NCBI GenBank assembly: GCA_937902905.1
Contig: CALELW010000112.1
Location: 5,348 to 69,347, forward strand
DNA from: an uncultured Clostridium sp.
Lineage (GTDB): Bacteria; Bacillota; Clostridia; Lachnospirales; Lachnospiraceae
Reading direction: 5' to 3'
DNA: 64,000 nucleotides
Of the stretch, positions 57,862 to 64,000 are shown in pieces. Below the pieces are notes generated by a model that made no database searches, had not been told where the DNA came from, and worked only from the letters and a program-made list of their open reading frames with translations. Position 1 is the first letter of the stretch; each line of letters opens with the position of its first letter. A program made the translations under genes and the position numbers.

Positions 57862-59922
57862 ATGACCCAAAGCGAACGATTTACCAACCGCGAGTTAAGC
57901 TGGTTAGCCTTTAACAAGCGTGTTTTGTCCGAGGCGAAAGACAACCATCTTCCGTTGATGGAACGATTAAAATTTTTAAGCATTACCGCCTCCAATCTGG
58001 ATGAATTTTTCATGGTCCGCGTTGCCTCTCTGAAAGACCAGGTAAATGCCGGTTACACAAAAAAAGATATTGCCGGTATGACCAGTAAAGAACAGATTGA
58101 TGCGATTTTGAAAGAAACGCACAAATTTACAACGGCTCAATATAATACCTACAACCGTTCTTTTCTTCCTTCACTGAAGAAGAATGGTTTGAAAATCGTC
58201 ACAGAATTTGAAAAATTAACGGAAGAACAAGCAGACTATGTTGACAACTATTTTCAGAAAGAAGTTTTCCCTGTCCTCACTCCGATGGCTGTGGATTCTT
58301 CCAGACCTTTTCCGTTAATCCGCAACCGCTCGCTTAACATCGGAGCGTTGTTGATGGATAAAAAGAAAAAGGGAACCATTGATTTTGCCACTGTGCAGGT
58401 TCCATCCGTTCTGCCGCGCGTTGTCACAATTCCGACCGATGGCGATAACTGCACTACTGTAATCCTTTTAGAGCAGATTATCGAAAAGAACATTCAAAAA
58501 CTATTTTTGAATTACAAAGTTCTTTGTCAGGCTCCATTCCGTGTAATGCGAAATGCTGACCTCTCCATCGACGAAGATGAGGCAGCAGACCTTTTAATTG
58601 AAATTGAGAAACAGTTGAAGAAACGCCAGTGGGGCGAGGCCATCCGCTTGGAAGTCGAAGACAACATGGATAAACGGTTGTTAAAGACACTGCGAAAAGA
58701 ATTAAATTTAAGTGAAGATGCCATTTTCAAAATTAATGGTCCTCTTGACCTGACTTTTTTAATGAAAGTATATGACATCGAAGGTTTTGACCATTTAAAA
58801 GAGCCAAAATATATACCACAGCAGCCAAAAATGCTGGATGCCTCAAGAGATTTATTTGAACAGATACGGGAACATGACATTTTGCTTCATCACCCATATG
58901 AATCCTTTGACCCGGTTGTCAATTTTGTAAAAAAGGCTGCAAGCGACCCAAATGTACTTGCGATTAAGCAGACACTTTACCGTGTCAGCAGCCATTCGCC
59001 GATTATTGCTTCTTTGGCGCAGGCAGCAGAAAATGGGAAACAGGTGTCTGTGCTCGTTGAATTAAAAGCACGTTTTGATGAGGAAAATAATATCGTGTGG
59101 GCCAAGAAGTTAGAGAAGGCCGGGTGCCATGTTATCTATGGACTAGTCGGCTTAAAAACTCACAGCAAAATTACACTTGTTGTCCGCAAAGAGGAAGACG
59201 GCATCCGCCGTTATGTCCATTTGGGAACCGGAAACTATAACGACTCCACCGCCAAACTCTACACCGATATGGGTATGTTTACAAGCAAAACCCGCTACGG
59301 AGAAGACGCCACGGCAGTCTTTAATATGCTCTCCGGTTATTCCGAGCCGCTTGTATGGAACAAACTGTCCTTAGCCCCTCTGTGGCTGCGCGGCAAGTTT
59401 TTATCCTTGATTGAGCGTGAAAAAGAACATGCAAAAAATGGACACCCGGCAAGAATTATCGCAAAGATGAATTCCTTGTGTGACCCGGGAATTATTGAAG
59501 CACTCTATGATGCCAACGAGGCAGGTGTGGAAATCGATTTGATTGTGCGCGGCATCTGCTGTCTGCGTGCCGGAATCAAAGGCTTAAGCGAACATATCCG
59601 CGTGCGCTCCATCGTCGGCACCTTTTTGGAACATTCCCGCATTTTCTACTTTGAAAACAACGGAAATGCCGAATATTATATGGGAAGCGCTGACTGGATG
59701 CCAAGAAACTTAGACAAACGTGTAGAAATCTTATTCCCGGTTGAAGACCCGGTATTGCAGGAAGAGATTTACCACATTTTGCACATGCAGCTCTCGGATA
59801 CAAAAAAAGCCCACCTTCTCATGCCGGATGGACACTATGTGAAGGTAGACCAGCGAGGAAAAACTCCTCTGAATTCACAGCTGTATTTCTGCGAAGAAGC
59901 AATGGCAAACGCTAAAAAATAA
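57862..59922 (+). CDS. ppk: Polyphosphate kinase 1
   Basis: A 686-aa membrane-associated enzyme that makes polyphosphate from ATP. The N-terminus FTNRELSWLAFNKRVL is typical. The two PLD-like active-site regions include GLKTHSKITLVVR (autophosphorylated His) and FLEHSRIFYFENNG (second His). Full length. It is coupled to ppx. Confidence 0.96.
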   Translation: MTQSERFTNRELSWLAFNKRVLSEAKDNHLPLMERLKFLSITASNLDEFFMVRVASLKDQVNAGYTKKDIAGMTSKEQIDAILKETHKFTTAQYNTYNRSFLPSLKKNGLKIVTEFEKLTEEQADYVDNYFQKEVFPVLTPMAVDSSRPFPLIRNRSLNIGALLMDKKKKGTIDFATVQVPSVLPRVVTIPTDGDNCTTVILLEQIIEKNIQKLFLNYKVLCQAPFRVMRNADLSIDEDEAADLLIEIEKQLKKRQWGEAIRLEVEDNMDKRLLKTLRKELNLSEDAIFKINGPLDLTFLMKVYDIEGFDHLKEPKYIPQQPKMLDASRDLFEQIREHDILLHHPYESFDPVVNFVKKAASDPNVLAIKQTLYRVSSHSPIIASLAQAAENGKQVSVLVELKARFDEENNIVWAKKLEKAGCHVIYGLVGLKTHSKITLVVRKEEDGIRRYVHLGTGNYNDSTAKLYTDMGMFTSKTRYGEDATAVFNMLSGYSEPLVWNKLSLAPLWLRGKFLSLIEREKEHAKNGHPARIIAKMNSLCDPGIIEALYDANEAGVEIDLIVRGICCLRAGIKGLSEHIRVRSIVGTFLEHSRIFYFENNGNAEYYMGSADWMPRNLDKRVEILFPVEDPVLQEEIYHILHMQLSDTKKAHLLMPDGHYVKVDQRGKTPLNSQLYFCEEAMANAKK

Positions 59923-60499
59923 CGCTTTTTGCCAGTTCATCCGCAAGGTCATTGTACTCATCTCCGGAATGTCCTTTGACCTTTTGAAAATGAATGATTA
60001 GTTTATCCTTTAGGGAATCAAAGTACGCTTTATAGGCTTTGGTTCCCTCTTTATTTGTTTTCCATTCTCCGGTACACCATGAAGCAATCCCCTGATAATC
60101 ATGGACAATCGTAAGGCTTTTTGCCCCCTGTTCAACCGCCATCTTCATTGCCACCTGTGCTCCGAGAATTTCGCCTGCCACATTCCGCATAGCAGCAAGT
60201 TCTGAGTCGGTTCCTTTTTCACAATACTCTGTTTTTTCCCCTTCAAAAAAGAACACGACACCGCAGCTGTACTCACCGGTCTCGACATTGTAACTTCCAT
60301 CTACATAGGCAAGTGCTTCATCTTCTATCTTATTCTCTTTCGTATTATTTCCTAGAAAAGCTTCCGCTTCTTCTTTTGTCGGAAAACTTTTAAAAGATGC
60401 ATTCGCAAAACCATCTACCTGTGCCTTGCACGCATCCCAGCTTGTATAGATTCCCGGCGTTCTCCCGGCTCTCACTGCATAAAATTTTTTCTTTGCCAT
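59912..60499 (-). CDS. rnhA: Ribonuclease HI with N-terminal hybrid-binding domain
   Basis: A 195-aa protein. Residues 1-50 are an RHBD/viroplasmin domain (FYAVRAGRTPGIYTSWDACK). The RNase H domain has the acidic residues in AYVDGSYNVETGEYS, ELAAMRNVAGEILGA and IVHDYQGIASW, and a final Asp in NDLADELAK. It removes RNA from RNA:DNA hybrids. Its 3' end overlaps the ppk end by 11 bases. Confidence 0.92.
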   Translation of the reverse strand: MAKKKFYAVRAGRTPGIYTSWDACKAQVDGFANASFKSFPTKEEAEAFLGNNTKENKIEDEALAYVDGSYNVETGEYSCGVVFFFEGEKTEYCEKGTDSELAAMRNVAGEILGAQVAMKMAVEQGAKSLTIVHDYQGIASWCTGEWKTNKEGTKAYKAYFDSLKDKLIIHFQKVKGHSGDEYNDLADELAKSVIF

Positions 60500-60500
60500 C

Positions 60501-61196
60501 TTATTCTCCCTCTTTTAATTGGTTGATTTCATTTTCTGTCAATTTGCGGTATTCTCCCGGTCCCAAAGCAGGGTCCAAGTTTATCCCGGCAAATGATACC
60601 CTTGCTAGTTTTGTCACCTTTGCGCCCAAAACAGCAAACATCCGCTTCACCTGATGAAACTTCCCCTCCGAAATCGTAAGCCTTGCGTGCCCGGATTCCA
60701 TAAGTTCCAGTTTAGCAGGCAGTGTTTTTTTCCGCTCTCCGATTTCCAATCCTTCCGCAAACAAAACCACTGCATTCTCAGGCAAAGTTCCTTCGTAAAC
60801 CACATCATAAACTTTTGCCACATGATGAGCCGGCGATAACAAACGGTGTGCAAGCATTCCATCATCTGTCAAAATAAGAAGTCCCACCGTATCTTTGTCC
60901 AGACGCCCCATCGGAAATAATTCCCGTTTCATCTCCGGCAGTAAGGAAAGGACTGTACGCTCCTTCTCATCTTTTGTTGCCGAAACTACCCCTGCCGGTT
61001 TATTTAACATATAATAAACGAACTCTTCTGCCCTAATCTCTTTTCCGCAGTAAGTCACATCTTCTTCACTGTCAATTTTACAATTAACCTGTTTTACGAC
61101 TGTTCCCGCCACGCAGACAAGTCCGCGCCGAATTGCCTCTTTGGCCTCTTTCCTCGTTAATTCTACATAAGTAGAAATATACTGGTCTAACCTCAT
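60501..61196 (-). CDS. rsuA: 16S rRNA pseudouridine synthase, RsuA type
   Basis: A 231-aa enzyme. The S4 domain is at the N-terminus (MRLDQYIS to AIRRGLVCVAG), and the catalytic Asp is in MGRLDKDTVGLLILT. HQVKRMFAVLG near the end is typical of the RsuA/RluB group. The start follows GGGGAGGCAG. It lies one base from the RNase HI gene. Confidence 0.92.
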   Translation of the reverse strand: MRLDQYISTYVELTRKEAKEAIRRGLVCVAGTVVKQVNCKIDSEEDVTYCGKEIRAEEFVYYMLNKPAGVVSATKDEKERTVLSLLPEMKRELFPMGRLDKDTVGLLILTDDGMLAHRLLSPAHHVAKVYDVVYEGTLPENAVVLFAEGLEIGERKKTLPAKLELMESGHARLTISEGKFHQVKRMFAVLGAKVTKLARVSFAGINLDPALGPGEYRKLTENEINQLKEGE

Positions 61197-61274
61197 CTGC
61201 CTCCCCATTTTCACCGCACCTTTCTAACTGCATATACTGATAGCAAACTCATTTACCGAATAAGGAGCAAACTT

Positions 61275-61859
61275 ATGCCCATTCGTATTTATATCGATCA
61301 GGGACACAATCCCTATGGTTTTAATGCCGGTGCCGAAGGATTTGGATTACGGGAACAGGATATCACCTATTTAGTCGGTGCTTATCTTGCAAACATTTTA
61401 AATGCCGATTCCCGCTTCACTGCTATCACATCCCGCACAACGCCGGATGAAATTTTAGGTTACGACACCAACTCAAGCCTCAGAACCCGCACAGAACAGG
61501 CAAATCAATGGGGGGCTGACTACTTTTTAAGCATTCACACAAATGCCAATGTAAATCCCGCCATCAATGGCACGGAAGCTTATGTCTATGCCGTCAACAC
61601 GCCTTCTTATGACCTCGCCGTCAATATCGTAGATGAGATTGTAAGACGTTTAGGTACAAAAAACAACGGTATCTATGCCCGTCCTTCCCTCTACGTATTA
61701 CGGCGGACTAATATGCCCGCCGTCCTCATTGAACTGGCTTATCTCTCAAACGAAGGCGACGCTGCCCTCTTAGCCGATAAGCCATATGAATTTGCTTATG
61801 CCATTTATGTTGGACTTCTGAATTACCTTGGTCTTCCCCAAATTCCGCTATTTGAATAG
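61275..61859 (+). CDS. N-acetylmuramoyl-L-alanine amidase (Amidase_3)
   Basis: A 194-aa zinc amidase that cuts peptidoglycan stems from glycan. The ligands are His in IDQGHNPYGF, Glu in GLREQDITYL and His in LSIHTNANVN; the catalytic Glu is in VLIELAYLSNEGD. It has no signal peptide or wall-binding domain, so it may act in sporulation or need another export route. Convergent with uppP. Confidence 0.88.
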   Translation: MPIRIYIDQGHNPYGFNAGAEGFGLREQDITYLVGAYLANILNADSRFTAITSRTTPDEILGYDTNSSLRTRTEQANQWGADYFLSIHTNANVNPAINGTEAYVYAVNTPSYDLAVNIVDEIVRRLGTKNNGIYARPSLYVLRRTNMPAVLIELAYLSNEGDAALLADKPYEFAYAIYVGLLNYLGLPQIPLFE

Positions 61860-62684
61860 GAAGAAGTAAACAAGGACGACAACACCTAACACAATTCGAT
61901 AATAACCAAATGCCTTAAAGTCATGTTTACGGATATAACTCATGAGGTATCGGATTACAAACAGAGATACCACAAAGGCAACTAGCATACCAACAAGTAA
62001 AGTCACATACCCCATAGCACCAAAGCTTAATCCACTCTTTATAATCTTTAAGACACTTGCACCAAACATAACCGGAATTGCCAGATAAAAAGTAAATTCT
62101 GCTGCTGCACCACGAGCCACACCAAGAAGCAAGGCACCAATGATGGTAGCACCGGAACGAGAAGTTCCCGGCACAACAGCCGCTAATAACTGAAAAATAC
62201 CAATGATAAGCGCAGTGTCATATCCGATTTCCGTTACCGAAGTAATTGCCGGTTTTCTTCCCTTATTCCAATTCTCTACAATAATAAATAAAATACCATA
62301 AACAATCAAAGCACCTGCCACAACATACGCATTGTAGAACACCTCATCAATCCAGTCATCAAACAAAATGCCTACAATTGCTGCCGGAAGACATGCCACG
62401 ATAATCTTAAACCACATCTGCATAATCTTCCAGTCAATAATGGATTCGCCCCGCTCTCTCTTTGTAAAACGGAATGGCCATATCCTGCTCCAAAATAAAA
62501 GAACAACGGCTAAGATAGCACCTAACTGCACAACAACCAGAAACATTTGAGAAAACTGTTCATCCTGAAATTTCAAAAATTCTTCCACTAATATCATGTG
62601 TCCGGTACTGCTTACCGGCAGCCACTCGGTGATTCCTTCCACAATACCCCAGATCACCGCAACGAAAACATCGAAAATTCCCAT
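61848..62684 (-). CDS. uppP: Undecaprenyl-diphosphate phosphatase
   Basis: A 278-aa polytopic membrane enzyme that recycles undecaprenyl pyrophosphate for cell-wall synthesis and confers bacitracin tolerance. The start MGIFDVF follows TGGAGGATAAAA. Motifs are GIVEGITEWLPVSSTGHMIL and VVPGTSRSGATI. The promoter is TTGTTT-17-TAAAAT, divergent from the next gene. Confidence 0.95.
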   Translation of the reverse strand: MGIFDVFVAVIWGIVEGITEWLPVSSTGHMILVEEFLKFQDEQFSQMFLVVVQLGAILAVVLLFWSRIWPFRFTKRERGESIIDWKIMQMWFKIIVACLPAAIVGILFDDWIDEVFYNAYVVAGALIVYGILFIIVENWNKGRKPAITSVTEIGYDTALIIGIFQLLAAVVPGTSRSGATIIGALLLGVARGAAAEFTFYLAIPVMFGASVLKIIKSGLSFGAMGYVTLLVGMLVAFVVSLFVIRYLMSYIRKHDFKAFGYYRIVLGVVVLVYFFLFK

Positions 62685-62728
62685 TTTTATCCTCCATTTG
62701 CTAAGCAATATATTTTCTACTGTCCCAT

Positions 62729-62757
62729 ATTTTAGCACATCCCCTGCCTCAAAACAA
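62729..62757 (-). promoter_or_regulatory. Promoter of uppP
   Basis: TTGTTT, 17 bases, TAAAAT on the minus strand. Confidence 0.6.
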
Positions 62758-62764
62758 TCATAAG

Positions 62765-62793
62765 TTGCAAAAAGAAAAAAAATATTGTAGAAT
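62765..62793 (+). promoter_or_regulatory. Promoter of the PAP2 gene
   Basis: TTGCAA, 17 bases, TAGAAT, divergent from the uppP promoter. Confidence 0.6.
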
Positions 62794-62837
62794 AAGAAGA
62801 GTATGTTTTCAAAATGAACAAAAAAGAGGATATGATT

Positions 62838-63572
62838 ATGTATCAATGGATGAAAAAGTATCTTGATCCAATTTGTCCGCTTTTTGCCATCCTGCCACTG
62901 TTATCCTGTTTTGGATTAAATATGCTTATTTACAGTGGAACGATGGTAATGTGTGCAGACTGGTATCATTATGACCTTACCACTTCTTTGGATCAGGCAA
63001 TACCACTTGTTCCGGGCTGGATGTACATCTACTTTGGATGTTTCCTGTTCTGGACTGTGAATTATATTATGGTTGCCAGAATTAACCGGAATGATCCGGA
63101 CACGTTTTATCGTTTTGTTGCAGCCGATATGATTTCCCGTCTTGTCTGCGGAATCATTTTTATGGTATTTCCAACGACAAATGTACGACCGGAAGTAACA
63201 GGCACAGGATTTAGTGTCTTTCTTCTTCAGTTTTTATACGGATTGGATCAGCCGACAAACCTGTTTCCATCCATTCACTGTCTGGTAAGCTGGTTTTGTT
63301 ACACCGGCATCCGGGGACGCAAAGAGGTACCTGCCTGGTACCGTGCATTTTCCTGCATCTTTGCTCTGCTGGTTGTCCTTTCAACACAGTTCACCAAACA
63401 GCATTATATTGCCGATGCCATTGCCGGTGTCCTGCTCGCAGAAGTTCTTTCACTTCTCACACGCAGAGTTAGCTGGTATCGCGCACCAAAGTTAATCTTC
63501 ACCTGGGTAAACCGGCGGTTGCTTTATGTATTGATTCGAACAAAAGGAGTAGCACGTGAGCAAAAAAACTAG
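62838..63572 (+). CDS. PAP2-superfamily membrane phosphatase
   Basis: A 244-aa membrane protein of the PAP2/lipid-phosphatase group. The motif NLFPSIHCLVSWFCY supplies the PSxH core and STQFTKQHYIADAIAG the final His-Asp region. The start was placed 8 bases after GAGG. Its neighbours (uppP before, a flippase-like gene after) suggest a lipid substrate such as phosphatidate or undecaprenyl diphosphate. Confidence 0.82.
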   Translation: MYQWMKKYLDPICPLFAILPLLSCFGLNMLIYSGTMVMCADWYHYDLTTSLDQAIPLVPGWMYIYFGCFLFWTVNYIMVARINRNDPDTFYRFVAADMISRLVCGIIFMVFPTTNVRPEVTGTGFSVFLLQFLYGLDQPTNLFPSIHCLVSWFCYTGIRGRKEVPAWYRAFSCIFALLVVLSTQFTKQHYIADAIAGVLLAEVLSLLTRRVSWYRAPKLIFTWVNRRLLYVLIRTKGVAREQKN

Positions 63573-64000
63573 AAGAAATTTATTTAACGCTCTATTTTTG
63601 GTGGCTTTGCTTGGGTTAACCATCTGGGCTGTTTTTAAAGATCAGGACTTTGGCGTTATTTTACACACACTCTCCCAGATTGCACCCGGGTTTTTATTAA
63701 CCGGCTTTATTCTGGTAATCGTGTATGTGTGCAGTGAATCTGTTATTATTAAATACCTGTTAAGTACTGTGCAGATTAAAGTACCTTTATTTAACTGCAT
63801 CCGTTATTCTTTTGTGGGTTTTTTCTACAGTTGTATCACCCCGTCAGCAACGGGCGGACAGCCGATGCAGATTTACTATATGAAAAAACAAAACATTGAT
63901 ATTCCAACGGCTACTATCATATTAATGTTAGTAACGATTGAATATAAATTTGTACTTGTTTTCATCGGATTAGCAGTTGCCATATTCGGACAGGACCTTA
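63556..64000 (+). CDS. LPG synthase/flippase-like membrane protein, cut by window end
   Basis: The N-terminal 148 residues of a polytopic protein of the MprF-like flippase/UPF0104 family. It starts at GTG after AAAAGGAGTAGCAC, overlapping the PAP2 gene by 17 bases. The conserved ITPSATGGQPMQIYYMKKQN motif lies after three hydrophobic segments. The rest lies beyond the window. It may move or modify lipids. Confidence 0.8.
   Translation, partial: MSKKTRRNLFNALFLVALLGLTIWAVFKDQDFGVILHTLSQIAPGFLLTGFILVIVYVCSESVIIKYLLSTVQIKVPLFNCIRYSFVGFFYSCITPSATGGQPMQIYYMKKQNIDIPTATIILMLVTIEYKFVLVFIGLAVAIFGQDL

Overview
The window comes from a low-GC Firmicute of the class Clostridia, most likely a Lachnospiraceae gut anaerobe. 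This rests on protein flavour (split HtpG, DUF5721-type protein, PcfJ/PcfK phage proteins, Clostridia-type fab gene order) and on many TTGACA-17-TATAAT promoters with AGGAGG ribosome sites. No 16S gene is present, so the species is open.

Layout. 1-14035 is host chromosome: an Lgt-like transferase, small membrane and lipoprotein genes, an AGCS amino-acid symporter with an extra domain, a HAD phosphatase, proS, a CarD-like regulator, a 530-bp non-coding stretch with two large palindromes, a fatty-acid cluster (acpP-fabD-fabG-fabF-fabZ), tRNA-Thr(CGT) and htpG. 14036-48110 is a complete-looking 34-kb siphophage-type prophage bounded by a perfect 26-bp direct repeat. 48111-64000 is host again: a DUF5721-type gene whose 3' end is the attachment site, a GH13 protein lacking its catalytic residues, a phosphoribosyltransferase-like protein, pepD, tyrA, a lipid kinase, queA, ppx-ppk, RNase HI, rsuA, an amidase, uppP, a PAP2 protein and the start of an LPG-synthase/flippase-like gene.

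Prophage. The late operon runs leftward from attR: holin, endolysin, small terminase, HNH-kinase fusion, collagen-like fibre genes, large terminase, portal, protease, capsid, connectors, tail (with a GGGAAAC -1 frameshift site in the chaperone gene), tape measure, Dit, Gp37-like protein and fibre. The lysis cassette therefore precedes the terminase. A lysogeny island on the + strand (25.7-28.8 kb) holds the repressor, three operators around a consensus leftward promoter, and a zinc-ribbon/TM/Ltp-repeat protein of the superinfection-exclusion type. The early operon runs leftward from about 26.74 kb: a chain of tiny membrane peptides, an orphan HsdM with a half HsdS, an ArpU-like protein, a phage tRNA, small proteins, an HUH replication protein, an RNase H-like protein, PcfK/AcrIIA9-like and PcfJ-like proteins, a DUF3102/ParB-like protein, an HD hydrolase, Xis and Int.

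Main points of interest: (i) the attachment core is essentially the HrcA/CIRCE operator of htpG and also the last codons of the neighbouring gene; (ii) five copies of the palindrome TTGCGCCGGCGCAA occur only in the prophage, inside genes in all three reading frames; (iii) a short + strand transcription unit lies antisense in the leader of the HUH rep gene, resembling plasmid copy-control antisense RNAs; (iv) the host GH13 protein has lost all three catalytic acids. Six small genes under 60 codons were found by reading the sequence with their ribosome sites.
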